Below are positions 37,677 to 55,546 of a stretch of 64,000 bases of DNA, piece by piece. Every line of letters starts with the position of its first letter. Position 1 is the stretch's first letter. The notes beneath the pieces were generated by a model, which was given only the letters and a program-made list of their open reading frames with translations, was not told the DNA's origin and did not search any database. The position numbers and the translations under genes are program-made. The stretch covers positions 1,116,001-1,180,000 of the forward strand of contig NW_017265139.1 of the NCBI RefSeq assembly GCF_001638985.1. Reading direction: 5' to 3'. The DNA is from Phycomyces blakesleeanus NRRL 1555(-). Lineage: Eukaryota > Mucoromycota > Mucoromycetes > Mucorales > Phycomycetaceae.

Positions 37677-38049
37677 AAAAGATATATAAATATAAATCGA
37701 TATATACTTATTGTCTTGCTACAAAAATTGAAACATGGCTTGTTTTCTGCTATTTATTTTTATTTATTATTTTTTTTAAAAAAAAGGTTGATATTAAAAT
37801 GATGCAAAATCACCTCAATTATGAGGGGATTACGGTATGATCAAATCCATGACTATGTGACCACAACCATGACAATATCTTTAAAATAAAAAGTAACTTT
37901 TCGAAATGATACAAAATGATCTTTTTAAAAATATCAATTTTTTGAAACGAACAAAAAATTAGATTTATAGTATGTTTATTTTCATTTTTTTTTAATTTTA
38001 TAAAGAATATATATTTTCTAATAAAAAATATAAATATTGTAATCATAAA

Positions 38050-38125
38050 GAAAAATGGATGTGCTACCCAGAATTGCACCCGACACCATAGGCCAAGACG
38101 AAGCTTGGGACTAACTGCCCGGCGC
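38050..38125 (-). repeat. Degenerate tRNA-like sequence (possible SINE or tRNA relic)
   Basis: Read on the minus strand, a GC-richer block shows a D-arm-like GGGCAGTTAGTCCC, a perfect 5 bp stem CCAAG/CTTGG in the anticodon-arm position, and a B-box-like GGTGCAATTCT followed by GGGTAGCAC. The acceptor and T stems do not pair properly and the anticodon loop is 6 nt, so this is not a functional tRNA. Confidence 0.25.
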
Positions 38126-38565
38126 ACCCTTCTGTGTGCCTAAATTCAATCTGCAATTGCTTGACGATTTCGTTGTATCTTCGATAGCCACCGAGGTGGT
38201 CATCTCACACGAATGCTTTTATTACAATTGGTATTTTTTGCGTTGTATAATTAATTTTTTTAGGATGAAAACAATGGTTCCTTTTATACTTTTTTTTAAG
38301 AAATCTTCTGAAAAGTTTTTTTTTTGGATGGCGCCGTGACTTGGATTTTATTGGTCTCCGTCCAATCAAGACGGTTTTGTGTATAAAAATTTAAATTTTG
38401 TACTGTCTTTTTCTTTTTTTTAAATAAGCAATTTTCTCCGACTTTTTTTTTTCATTTTATTTTATTTATATTATTATATTGTATACACATATACACGTTG
38501 TAATAGCAAGAATTGATCATATTAAATATATATATATTTTCAAGAAGAAGAAGAAGAAGAAGAGT

Positions 38566-38630
38566 ATTAAAGTATTATAGTGTTAAAGTATTATAGTGTT
38601 ATAGTATTATAGTATTATAGTATTATAGGT
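38566..38630 (+). repeat. Short tandem repeat, TATTATAG/TGTTATAG family
   Basis: About seven imperfect copies of an 8-10 nt unit. No associated gene. Confidence 0.75.
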
Positions 38631-38747
38631 TATAGATTATTGTTACAATTATTATTATGAAAGAAATAAAAGAACTACATGGCTTAAAAATCCACTATAA
38701 AGCAGATAGATGTATAGAAGAAAAGGCAGGATATTATATTATTATTT

Positions 38748-40688
38748 TTAAACCATGCCAGACTCTCGTAATGCATTCTGTACTATGGTTTCCTTGACTG
38801 CAGCAAATACAAAACGAATCTACATACAAAGAAAGAAATTAAATTGAATTAAATGCATATTCGTTCATATTGATTGATAAAATTCTTCTCGCATCAAGTC
38901 TTTCTTTCTTTTACTTACATTTGTTGTGTCAGTAGCTTGGGTGAGACTAAATGTCAACATAATTAGGATTAGGCAAGAGGTTGATTTTTATTATTCTTGA
39001 ACCAATAACAGTAAATAGATATAACTTGACTATATGATCACACTTACTGTGGGTAAATGGTTAATCGGGCACGATTGGTTTGTAAGAAACGCCACAGTAT
39101 ATATTTGGCTGCTTTCTTCGGATCATTGCCTCCTACAAAACATCACAATTGAATTGAATTGAATGATCATTGTTATTATCATAATCGTCTCCCATACCTT
39201 CATAATCTGGAAAGCATATGCTAAGTGGAATTTTCTGGATTTTGGATTCAAACAAGTCTTGCTTGTTCAAAAACAATACGATTGAAGAGGTCAAGAACCA
39301 CCTGCTATTAATAATTGATTCGAAAAGCGCCAGGCTCTCAAGCATACGATTCTTTAAAGAATTATTATTAATAAATATTGTTTAATATCAATTAAAACTA
39401 TAGTATTTAATATATATTTATATATTTTTTTAAAAAAAAATGAGTTTGTGGTTATTACCTGTTTTGTTTCTTCCAAAAGCACTTGGTCATATTCACTCAT
39501 GGCCACGCAAAATATAACAGAAGTAACGGCTTCAAAGCAATGGATCCATTTTCTTCGTTCTGACCGTTGACCTCCAACGTCCAGCATCCTAATAAATGTT
39601 TAGCTATGTATCTCAACAGAAATAATGTTTATATATATGTACCTTATAGTTAAACTTTCCATCTTGAAACATATTTCTGTAATTCCCGTCGACCTGTGCC
39701 TTGCCCGCAAGACATCTTGTTCGGTTGGTATATATCCAGGTTGACCTATTCGATCCAGGGCTTCAAAGAAACTGAAGTTGAAGATCGGATAGAATTGAAT
39801 TTATTATTTATTATTTATTATTATAATTATTGCAAATTATCAAGTAATTACAGCATTATGCTTCTACGATTCTTATGGCTATTGTACTTATTATCATTAT
39901 TGCTATTTAGAAATCAACACACAATCTACTTTGATAGAAAACGTCATCCAAATTCAATCTTGTCAACTTACTATGGTGCAGAATCCATCAAGTAAAATTC
40001 AGTTCCCCTTTCCTCAATCATCTCTAATATGACAGGATTATTCCACAGACGAGCAGCACTCCTGACAAATGCACGATCCAAACTAGGCTGTGCAATTCCG
40101 GGGAATGCATAACGCTCTATACGTTTCATATCCTTTAATATAAAACAATATTAGCAAACAAAGAACATATAGATATAGATATGCATGCAGGTGTGTATGT
40201 ATGTATGTGTGTGTGTGTATTTTATTCCTTTATTCTTTTGTTCCTTTTTGTTCCTTTTTTTTTAAAAAAAAAAAGATAGAAAGAAAGAAGGCTTCTTTAG
40301 ACACACACCACGTGAAGACTTGCCTCCAATGTCTTATTATCCGTAAATAAATAACCGAATTCCCGGGTAGCCTGTACTAATGCTTGGGCAGATTCTATAA
40401 TGTTTCGAAACACAATGACTCTCCAGCCAAAAAGCTCCTGTTTTGAATAGCCATTCTGATTGATGATCTTCATTTGCTTTAGGATCGTTGATTTTCCCGA
40501 TTCTCCACTTCCTGTTGTTTGAGATGAGCTTAATAATCCAAATACGTTTTTATTCACTCACCGAGGAGTAGTATTTTGGTCTGGGTATTTTGTTTAATAC
40601 GCTCATTTTCTAGTTCTTTATTAATTTCGCGTTGACGTTTGCGTTCTTCTGTGGAATCGTTATTGTTGATAGACAGGCATGACCCCAT
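38748..40688 (-). CDS. Heterotrimeric G protein alpha subunit
   Basis: About 361 residues in nine exons: 40688-40562, 40511-40312 (or 40309), 40132-39972, 39771-39643, 39588-39459, 39351-39198, 39132-39048, 38946-38919 and 38819-38748. A GTP-dependent switch coupling membrane receptors to cAMP or MAP kinase pathways. MGSCLS gives a Gly2 myristoylation site and a Cys4 palmitoylation site. Nucleotide-binding motifs are GSGESGKST (G1), [11 protein letters not shown] (G2), [14 protein letters not shown] (G3), LFLNKQD (G4) and TQATDTTN (G5). In switch I the Mg-contacting residue, usually Thr, is Ser, while the catalytic Arg is kept. The C-terminus RESGMV has no Cys at -4, so no pertussis-toxin site. 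Exon 8 is only 28 nt. Receptor class is unknown. Confidence 0.95.
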
Positions 40689-43233
40689 GCTGCTTGGGCA
40701 GTTGTCATCAAGGTCAGAAGGGAAAGAGAGAGAAAGAAAAGGATATTTTGTCAGAAGTCCGACTATTTGTAAAGATATGTATATGCGTGTATGTATGTAT
40801 GTATATATGAAAGAATTGACTTTTTTGTATTATATTATTTTGGTTCGGTTTGGTTTGGTTTGGTTTGATTTGTATTATAGGTGTAAAGCTGTGAGAAAGG
40901 AAGAAGGGTAAAGAAGTTGGGATTTTAGAATATTGGTGACATATATATATATTTTACGGGTATTCAAAACAAGGATTGAAAAAAAAATCGATACTTAATC
41001 ATAGTGGGTGCACGGTTCTTTTTTAGGCGCAAGTTTGCATGTTAAAAGATGCCCGAGAAAATCAGTGGATTTTACGCTAAAGTACTTGCTTTTGCTATTG
41101 AATTGAGTCGAATTGAGTGGGGGAATGATCGATCGAATGAAGAGCAAATTGTACCCAAGGATCTTCTTGTACAAGTGGCTCGTGTCCACCTTATTATAAT
41201 TACAAGAAAAATAAAATGCCTGAGCAACCAACCAATCTTTTTTATATATATATTTCTTTGATAGATTATCATTGCTCATATTTAGCTTAATTTTGTCCAA
41301 TATTTTGTCTGCTGTTCAAGATTACCTAAATTAAACATCTTGCTGACTGAATATTTCATGTGGTTGGTTTCCTTTTTGTTTGTAGATTGTCCCCACACAC
41401 ACACACACACATTATTACTACTCTTACTATGACCACTATCACTACCACTACAAACACCATACAAATGCTTCAATCCTACTATTCTTTTCTTTTCTTCTCA
41501 CTTTATATATATTAAGAAAAATCAGCCACTTTTTAATATTTTTTTTGGATTCTACAAAACATACTTCCATATATTATTGATCAGCCAAGCCTAAAGATCA
41601 TGCAGAAGCTGAGCAAGACACACAAGCACAAAAGAAACCAAAAACTTCTAAAAACAGATGCTTTTTGATACGTAACATTGCCCATCCAATTATCCAAGTA
41701 TGTCAAGTCTCTTAATAAAATTTGAAACGAAATGAATAAATATTATAGAAAAAAATCAAAGAATTTAAACCAACTTTTCCTTTCTCCTCCTATGCTGCCC
41801 AAAGCCTAAATTCATACAAACACATATTACACACACATACACATAAAGGAAATAAGGATATAAAATCAAATCAAATCATCAACAGGCAACTTACCTTAAG
41901 GACATACCAATATACATAAATACACTAGTAGCCGGAATAAACCAAAACTATCCAATCTTCTAAACACTGTTGTATTTATATAAAACAATCCTTTTTTTTT
42001 GTATGCTGTATACAAGTCCTTCCTTCTCTTTCCCTTTTCTGCAGAGGTGCCTAATCAAAGTCAACCAAATAGTAAGCTCACTCCATTAATCATTCACATT
42101 CTTTATTATTATTATTTGAAGATAATGTTTGAGCTTTTCATTTATAAACACAAAACAACAAAAACAACAACAACACCCAAAGCGGCTTTATACATTTGTC
42201 TTGGTATACTTCTAGATTTTAAGTAAAAGTTTAAAAGTTTAAATATTTGGATTTATAATCTCTTGGACAAAATAGTTATACACATAAAAATCATTTTAAT
42301 ACAAGATGTGATCATTATTAAACACCAGACGTTATATTTTCACTCTTCATGAATGTTCTTTAATGACAAAGTTGAACAAACATTTAAATCCTTTGTCTAC
42401 ATAAAAAAAAATTGGGCATTTCTGAATCCCCCTCCTTATAGTGATAGTCTGAAGAATCTGCTCACAGAAGTGACCCTTTGTAATATGGCCAATGTAACTA
42501 ATTCTTGCACAGTTGCCTAGCTACATGTATGCTAATAAAGAAGAAAAAAAAACCAGGCAATTGATATGTATGCTTAGATGTTTAATTATCTATATGCTGC
42601 AAATATGCGAGTTTTTGTATATATAATTTCGCACAGTAAAGAGATACCATAGGATATTGGCTAGACTAATTGCTTTAAAAAATATTTTAATCAAAAGAAA
42701 ATGAACATTAACAAATCAAATATATATATATATATACAAAATTCTGTATTTTTTGTATATGTAATTAAGAATAATACAGAATAATAGTTGATTGAATACC
42801 CTCTTTTGATTTTTTAATTTTTATTTTCTATAGTGCCTTTTTCAAAATTAGTGCGCATATACTACACACTACTATATGCACACATAGAATAAATATACCC
42901 ACTGGCCAAGAACAAGAGCAAGGACAAGAAGAAAAGAAAAGAAAAAGTCTTTTTTAGTATTTTTTTTTATTTTTTTATTTTTGTGTGTATATTTGTATCT
43001 GTGCTTATGTTTATGTTTGTGTGCATCTGTTTGTACCTGTACCTGCCTGTGTCTGCCTGGCTGCCTGGCTGTGTGGGTGTGTGAAGCTGTGTGTGTATGT
43101 TGTGTCCCCCCAAATGACAGTGTGACGTCAATTATGTTTACTTTCAAATCTTGGCCCTTGCCAAATATTTCTCTACTAAGTGACACATTTTTTTTTATTT
43201 CCTCTTCCTCTCCCCACTCTTTGAATAATCATA
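40689..43233. promoter_or_regulatory. Divergent intergenic region (G-alpha / Qcr9)
   Basis: 2.5 kb with GGTTT repeats (40841-40868), CA repeats (41395-41410) and TA repeats (42719-42737). Short open frames such as the one at 41049-41261 have no recognisable domain and are not supported as genes. Confidence 0.5.
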
Positions 43234-43566
43234 ATGCCTTCCGCTGCCGCTAACGGTCTTACCCGCACTATCTACAACACCATCTTCAAGAAGAACTCTG
43301 TCTTCGTCACCTCCATCTTTGTTGGTGCCATTGGCTTCGAAATGGCCTTTGATACCGTCAGTGACAAGGTCTGGGACAATGTGAACAAGGGCGTAAGTAC
43401 AGCACGGGAAATTTCCAGCAAAAAAAAAGATTTTAAAAAAAATTGAAAATAAAATGTGTACTTAACATTACTATTATTGTCTTTTTTTTTATTCTATTGC
43501 TACTATTACTATTCGAGGAATTTATAGAAGCAGTGGAAGGATATCAAGGACAAGTACGAGCAGTAA
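43234..43566 (+). CDS. QCR9: Cytochrome bc1 complex subunit 9
   Basis: 65 residues in two exons (43234-43392 and 43528-43566). Small single-helix subunit of respiratory complex III in the mitochondrial inner membrane. The family pattern is clear: IYNTIFKKNSVFVTSIFVGA, then the membrane helix, FDTVSDKVWDNVNKGK and the end QWKDIKDKYEQ. The short second exon (12 codons plus stop) is needed to supply the conserved KxWKD end. Without it the frame runs into Lys-rich intron sequence. Length matches the family. Confidence 0.93.
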
Positions 43567-43968
43567 AGAAGAGTAGGAAGATGACTACAACGACGACGAC
43601 AAAGAAGAAGAAAAAGACAATTAAAACGGTCAGAAAGACGGACAGACAGTCGCATCACTCCTCTATCTATCTCTCTACATCTACCTCTCTCGCACTATCC
43701 TTGTATCGCCAATAAAAAAAAACGCACCATTTTTTTGTAGACGCCTTTTTTTATATTATTATTGTTTTATTTGTCTATTATTATTTTTACTCAACGACGA
43801 CGACAAACAGCAATAATGGCAGTAGCCGCAGCAACAGCAGCAGCAACCCAAAGAAGAAGAAGAAATGATGAGGGAAAAAGAAAAGGAAATATGAATGAAC
43901 CACAGGCTTTTCAAGGAATGGGAGTAGGGAACAAATGGGGCTTTTTATTTTATTTTATTTCTCTATTT
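43567..43968. other. Convergent intergenic region (Qcr9 / Ind1)
   Basis: 400 nt. It starts with purine-rich GACGACGAC and AAGAAG repeats, followed by T-rich sequence and GCAGCAACAGCA repeats. Open frames here are low complexity. Confidence 0.6.
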
Positions 43969-45312
43969 TTACTTTAATTTTGGGTCGTTGGAAGATAGTT
44001 GGTCCAGTAACCGACTAGCGATCTCCTTGTAGTGAGCTGCAAATTGACCATCAGGTTGAGATATAACAATAGGTGTGCCAGAATCTGACAATTTGCAAAT
44101 ATCTGCGTGGAGAGGAACTTCACCGAGAAATGGGATTTCCATCTTTTCAGCCATTCGTGCTGCTCCGTCGTGACCAAATATGTGGGATTCGTGGTTGCAG
44201 TTGGGACAAATGAAGAGGGACATGTTTTGGACCATACCGAGAATCTAATATTGTTGCGTGTGGGTGAGCGAGTGAGTGAGAGTGAGTGAGTTTGTATTTT
44301 TTTTTAAAAAAAAAAAGCGAAAAGAAATGAAAACGAAATCAAATATACACGTTGCAAGAATGAGAGATTGGATAGAAGCTTCTTATTGTTACTTTTAAGA
44401 AATGAAACACAGAGAAATAGATAAAGATACTTACAGGCACATTAACCTTCTTGAACATATTGACTCCCTTTACTGCGTCAATAAGTGCAATATCCTGAGG
44501 GGTAGAAATGACGACAGCGCCATCCACTACAACCTGTTGACTGATAGTCAATTGAACATCTCCTGTACCTGGAGGCATATCGATAACCAAAAGGTCCAAA
44601 CGTCCCCAATCAACCTCATGTAGTAATTGTTGAAGTGCCTTCATAACCTACAACAATTGAAATTTTTAATATTAATAAATGATAATAACAACAAACAAGC
44701 AAACTAAAAAACACACACATACACACATATAGTGTAGTGTAGTGTAGTGCGATATATGTGTATGCTTCTTACCATCAGACCTCTCCACACAATAGGCGCC
44801 TCTTTATCTACTAGGAATCCCATAGACATACACTTGACACCATAGTTTTGTAGTGGAATCAGACGATCACCTATTGTTAATATGTAAAGTCATGGGTACC
44901 AGTACTTTTGATACAATAAAAAAACAGCAACAAAAGATCTCACCTTTTTCTGTCAGATTAGGTTCACCACTGAGGTTCATGAGGGAAGGGATCGAAGGTC
45001 CAAATATATCAGCATCAAGGATTCCAACCTTTTGCTTCATTCCAGCTGCTGCCAATGCAATGTTGACTTTTTTTTTTAAAAAAAAAGACGTTGATTAGCA
45101 ATGAGGTTCTTTCTGTGTATACATATTATTTAGTGTTGTGTGTACCTGCAGTAGTGGACTTTCCAACACCTCCCTTTCCGGAGGAAACAGCAATGACATG
45201 CTTCACACCAGCAATGGGCATTTTCTTTGGTAACCCACGCTGGGCACGTGGTATGGTTGGTGGCTGCTTGACAGCTGGGCGATGAAGTCCCTGTGATAAA
45301 TAAGGATATGCG

Positions 45313-45351
<39 letters not shown>

Positions 45352-45475
45352 TTGAACGAAAATAAAATGACAGAGAAGGTTAGGCGAGTAAATATAGTGG
45401 TGTATTGTAATCCTTTACAAGAGGGTTTTCATGGAACAGGGTGCGTGATGTTGACAGAAACCGCCTGGCAAGCAT
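43969..45475 (-). CDS. IND1: Mitochondrial Fe-S scaffold P-loop ATPase, Ind1/NUBPL
   Basis: 303 residues in six exons: 45475-45419, 45290-45146, 45066-44944, 44870-44773, 44647-44435 and 44244-43969. A Mrp/Nbp35-type ATPase that delivers iron-sulfur clusters to respiratory complex I in the matrix. The first exon encodes a presequence-like [33 protein letters not shown] leads into the deviant Walker [13 protein letters not shown] (about residues 58-69), then [11 protein letters not shown], the [10 protein letters not shown] switch, and the C-terminal CPNC pair (CPxC) that binds the bridging cluster. Closeness to NUBPL rather than cytosolic Cfd1/Nbp35 rests on the presequence and the QRGLP segment. 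Presence of Ind1 implies a classical complex I. Intron 2 ends in a T10/A9 tract abutting the acceptor. Confidence 0.92.
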
Positions 45476-45851
45476 AGCAAGGTCTCGGGAAGGAGAGTCG
45501 GAGAGGAGCTGGCAAAGTAAGAAGCACACAAAAAGTATCTCGAGAGAGATAATGATACCCTTTGTTCTTGCCTATGAAAAGGAGAGTCACACAATGCCTG
45601 TAAAGCAATTGTATCAAAATAATAATAATACTAATAATCAGAAAATAGTTACAGCTGTTGTTTCTTTCTTTTCTTGACTATATAAAGATGTATCTTATAT
45701 ATTACTATTCTTCTTCTTCTTCTTTACTTAAGTGGTGGGAATATTTATTCAAAATACAATAATTTACAAATATCCAATTAAAAAAAAATGTTGTATATAT
45801 ATATATGTGTGTGTGTAGCTTGTATGTTTGTATGTGTATTCGAATTCATGT
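45476..45851. promoter_or_regulatory. Short promoter region of Ind1 and 3' side of the kinase gene
   Basis: Only 376 nt separate two genes on the same strand. It is rich in TTC repeats and TA/TG runs. No named site supported. Confidence 0.5.
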
Positions 45852-50760
<4,909 letters not shown>

Positions 50761-52273
50761 GATGTGAATGAGACGATTGTAGAGTCTATAATAATAACAA
50801 TAAAAAAAATCCCCCGCAAATAACAGGATAAAAGGAAGAAGAGATTCAAAAGAATGAAGAAGATGATCAGTTTAGTTGCGTATTTTTTTGTTACTTTTTT
50901 ATTTATTTATTTATTCTTTTTCTTATTAATGATATTAATATTAATATTAAACTTCTCTTCTTCTTTGTATTCGTCTATATAATATCATTACTTTTTTTTC
51001 TTTTTGGTTTTCTTGCTGTTTAGTAGAAGGTTGGTGATAGAAGGGGTATATTTTCTTTGCAAAAAATAATCAACTATGGATTCTTCGGTCTTTTCGTTAT
51101 ATTTTCTTTGGCTGAAGAAAATTGATGTACTTCTGCTAGGTTCTCTCTGTGTGTGTGTGTATGTTGTACTGCCGGTAAATACTATTAACCGTTTATATAA
51201 TAGAGATAGAGATATAGAAATGGATATTATTATTTCTTTGGAAATAAAGTGGGATATAGATTGTGTATATCCAATAGTGTTGAATATAAGAATAGATGTA
51301 TGTAAGCGTGTATTAAATGAAGATAGTAAAATGCAATAAGAAGGAAAGAGAGAAAGAGAGAAAGGAAAATGGTAAAGATCGAAACGTGTAAAAAGGTAAT
51401 GGACTATTTTGGATTGCAGTGTTCTGTTTGAAAGGATTGGTCAAGTTAAATATCCGACATCTACAGCAAGTCTTTCAATATTTTTAATCTTATTTTCTTT
51501 TCTTTTGCAAAGCGTTGCTATGGATATGGTTTGTAGAAGAGTGTGTCTATAGAGAAGCCAAAGAAATCAAGGTTGAATACATCTTCTTCTTTTTCGAGGT
51601 GATTCGTAATGGTTGGCGATATGGTAGCTTGTCTTGGAAAACCAAAGCCGAGTTATTGCCATTGATTTATTCACAAGATGATTCTTATTCAAACAGAACA
51701 AAATGCAATGTTCGATCTTTCAAGCAAAATCCTATCTCTTGATCTGTATGCGCCCATATCTTACTCATGCCATAAAATCCATATTACATGCCGTGTTTAT
51801 TTTCATCATTAAAACACCAAGAAAAAACGTGCCTTTCTTTAAATTACTATATACGATCTCTTGAAGAATAATATAATACATGTATATAGGCCATTGAGTC
51901 TCTTCATTCTTGATCTAAGAGATTAAATAAAATAGAATACTACTGTGAATTGGCGCGGAGTTGACGGGTTTCTTGTCTTTTTGCTTTTATATATATATAT
52001 ATATATTTATATTTGTGCGTGTACAAATTCTTTTTGAGTCTTTTTAATCTTTACCTCCAAAAAATTGAGCCACAAATGTGTCACACAAAAATGAAAGAAA
52101 GATCACAGTACATACGTCTATATATCTATTTATCTATACATACACATATACACATATACACATATACACATATATACATATGCAGATACCTACCTACCTA
52201 CATACATATATATTTTGTGCGTGTGTGTGAAATGTATATTACCCACCCCTTCTTCATGAAATTGCACATATTA
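50761..52273. promoter_or_regulatory. Promoter side of the Pkc1 gene, with an orphan coding-like fragment
   Basis: 1.5 kb between the kinase start and the carrier 3' end. It contains pyrimidine-rich and TA-rich stretches and the fragment listed at 51515-51742. ACATATACAC repeats lie at 52140-52180. Confidence 0.5.
51515..51742 (+). pseudogene. Orphan coding-like fragment, unknown
   Basis: A 75-codon frame whose amino acid composition looks protein-like (EECVYREAKEIKVEYIFF, VIRNGWRYGSLSWKTKAELLPLI) but has no ATG at its start; the first codon is TTG. Upstream it could be entered through an AG acceptor at 51511. I do not recognise the family. It could be a decayed gene, a transposon remnant or chance. 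Confidence 0.25.
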
Positions 52274-53731
52274 TCATTCGTGATCCTTCAGCCACAACAT
52301 TCCTTTTTTGCTTTCTTCAAACACCAAAAACGTCAGCGACACTGCAGGTGCCACTTTAACAAGTGAGGGAGTAAGACCTTTGTAAAGACTGCTGTACCCT
52401 TCTTTCTGCACAATCTGTTGGAGGCAGGTCCACCACGACACACCCACAGAAGGAAATGTCTGAGCCTGCATTCGTTTCCGCACAACATCCATAGGATATA
52501 CAGCCGTTTTGCCAATGACACTTGAAAGAGCACCACTCAACATATCCTGTAGTGGTTTGTAATCTGGATCGATTAAGCCTTGTTCCTACAATGTTATTAT
52601 TATTTTAATACCATTCTTCTTTTTTCTTAAATCATTATTGTTTGGGACCTTACTCTCATCTTTTTGAAGCCTGCTGCCAATGCGTCGTAACTCGAGAATA
52701 CTAATCCCATATAGGGCATAATCTGGACCAATGTAGGTCCCACACCACGATAGAATCCTCGTTTGCCTTCAGTGTTATATATTTTCTTGATCGCACTGAC
52801 GAGGCTGATGTGCTGTTGTATTTAAGCCATTATTATTCACAGCACAGAATAGCCAAAGAAAGAAAAGAGTTAATTTTCTTCTTCTTATTATTTAAACAAT
52901 TAATCATATATCCAAAAAAAACTTTACCTTTCTAGAGTCTTCCATTGCAAATCGCGTTCTCAAGAGATCAAATGGATAGGTGGCCATGGTTGCTACACTT
53001 CCTGCAGCCATACCACATAAAAACGTCTTGGCTACATGTGGGATTTGCTTCTTGTGATCCTAGGGGATTGAGAAAAAGAAGAAACAAGAAAATATTAGAT
53101 TAAATGATAGAAGAATCCCTTTCTTTCTGTCTTTAATGCACAAAATATGTACTCTTATAAAGTGACACTAACAAACAAACAAACAACAAAAGGATAAAAT
53201 CCTTACCATGGTTTCTAATGCCATCTCCAACTCCTTGTACGCCCAAAATTCAACCGCACTGTAGGATAAATAGAGATATTCGGCTGGTACATTCCCCTTG
53301 TAGAGCCCCCTGATACCTTCCTCTTTTGCAATCTTCTTCATTGTTTGGGTCATACTCGTGTATTTGACATTAGATTCCAGTATCTTACTCCCTTGCAATC
53401 CAAATTCTGTTCGATGAGTTTGTAATTGCATCCGGATCTTGATGACATCCAATGGAGCAATAAAGAATCTTTGTGTTTTTAATTTATATGTGTATAGATA
53501 TGTATGTTCATAATATTATTATATTTATTATATTTATATTTATATGTTTATACACACAAGTAAGTTTTGAATCATATTATTAACTTTCTTTTTTTTTTTT
53601 GTTTTGGTTTGAAAGATGTTAATTGTGAATATTCTATCTGTCATTCTTTACCTTGATACCACACCGGCTAGTCCTCCACAAAAGGCCAGCTCATAGCTGT
53701 TGAGATTAGCGTCTGTTATATAGGACGGCAT
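52274..53731 (-). CDS. TPC1: Mitochondrial carrier, thiamine pyrophosphate carrier type
   Basis: 314 residues in five exons: 53731-53652, 53468-53207, 53059-52928, 52812-52654 and 52585-52274. A six-helix transporter of the inner mitochondrial membrane with the three tandem signature repeats APLDVIKIRM, YPFDLLRTRF and YPMDVVRKRM (PxD/ExxK/R). Each is followed by an EEG/TEG/KEG-type loop (EEGIRGLYKGNVPA, TEGKRGFYRGVGP, KEGYSSLYKGLTP). The sequence around KGNVPAEYLYLSYSAVEFWAY and MATYPFDLLRTRFA best resembles the TPP carrier group (yeast Tpc1, human SLC25A19), which imports thiamine pyrophosphate. Substrate assignment within carriers is inference. No thiamine riboswitch motif was seen upstream. 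Confidence 0.85.
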
Positions 53732-53750
53732 TGAATAAAAGTATTATGTG

Positions 53751-53784
<34 letters not shown>

Positions 53785-55515
53785 TGTATGTATGCGTGTG
53801 CGTATGATTTATGCAATGTAGTGTAGTGTAGTGTAGTATAAAGGTTTTGCGATAAGTTTTTTTTTCTGCTTTGAAAGGAATGGCGGAGTGTGTAATTAGA
53901 CATATGTTGAGCTATATATATTTTTCTCTTTGTGCTTTGATAGACTCTTTGGTTGGCTTCTTATGGGTTGGGTTTGTCGGTTCGTGTTTAATTTTGTTTC
54001 CGCTGTTATTTTGGGGAATTGCTTTATAGAACTGAACTGAATTGAATTGAATTGGATTGGATTCATAGTAATGACAAAGATATATATATATATGTATATG
54101 TATGTATTTAGTGTGGTATATGGTTAAAATATTTATAATAATTAACTTGAATTTGACCCTTATTTTCTCAAATTATGCCAGGTTTTGCATAGAGATAGAT
54201 TATTGAGAATATTAAAAGATCTGGTCTAGACAAAGCCATTTTCTTTTTTTTTTGTTTTTGTTTTTTTTTTGTTTCATGCCTTGACACGTTTGATTTTTTT
54301 CTCCTTGTATCAAAGACTGATAATAATAATACTTATGTAGCCTACAAAAATATCTTGGCTGTTTTGCATTTATACATTAATGCCTACCATTTTAATTCAA
54401 TTCAATTCAATCTAGTCAGACACTAAAGACAAATATTGGGCGGGTAACAGACATGACATAAAAGAAAAAGAAAAGAAAAAAGTTTAAAGGCATAAGTGGC
54501 CTAGTTTGATATATTTGTTCTATTGATTATTAGCACACAAATGTATTTGATCATTTTACTTTGGTACGATCAAATGAAGGCTCACACTCCCAATAGAATA
54601 AAGGGTAATATATATATATATATATAGAGTACATATGGGTGCTAACCATGTAATACGAGAAAAATAAATGACAACGGGAACTATACTGAAAAACCTAAAG
54701 CTTAAAAGGTTCAATTTGAATCCCCCCCCTTTTTTTCCCCCTCTTTTAGTTTTATATGTACAGATGTAACTTTTTATATACAATTTAATAGTCTGCAACT
54801 GTCTCCAATTCACAAAGCATAGTGTCCCAACCCTTTAGAGACGTTCTTCTTTATCTATAGCTCATTCTGTTTCTGGTTAAAGTGCGTATAATTTTATACA
54901 CTATTTTACACTTTGACCATCTATTATTATTATTATCATCATCATCATTATTCTTTCCCCACACAAACGCACGCACGCACGCACGAACGAACGCTCGTAC
55001 GCACGCACTCAAGAGTTAGTGTCTCCTTCCCCACCCCTCTTTTTATGATCCGGTCATGTCCATTTATAGAATTAGAACCGTAATATCTCACATTTGGCTA
55101 AACAAGAAAGAAGAAACAAAGAACCCCTCTTTTTATATATATATATATATTCCCGTTGTTTTTTGTTGTTGTTGTCCTGGGAACTTTTCTTTATATTGGA
55201 CAGTATTGTGAGCTAAATTGAGCCCAATTGAACCCAATTGAACCCAATTGAACCCAATTGAATTGAACTGAACTGATATGAACTGATATGAAAACTAGTA
55301 CATTTTAAAAGAAAAGAGTGATATACATATCTACATATCTACATTTATATTATATAATATATATGAATCTATTGTGGACGGTGAATTTGCCTTGGTAACA
55401 AATGATCTGTGTAAAAAAAAAAAAAAAAAAAAAGGAAATTCCCAGCGGAATAAAACGCCCATTTCTTGACAAGAGAGAATTAAAATGTACAATATAGATC
55501 AATGGGAAATCATTT

Positions 55516-55546
<31 letters not shown>

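Larger units (their letters stand above)
37677..38747. other. Convergent intergenic region with tRNA-like relic and nonamer repeats
   Basis: 1.07 kb between the 3' ends of the TFIIIC subunit gene and the G-alpha gene. It holds a T8A8 tract (37770-37785), the tRNA-like block at 38050-38125 and TATTATAG-type tandem repeats at 38566-38630. Confidence 0.55.

Noticed and set aside
52274..54300. Thiamine pyrophosphate riboswitch for the carrier gene
   Set aside because: I looked for the CTGAGA and ACCTGA-type core upstream and found none.
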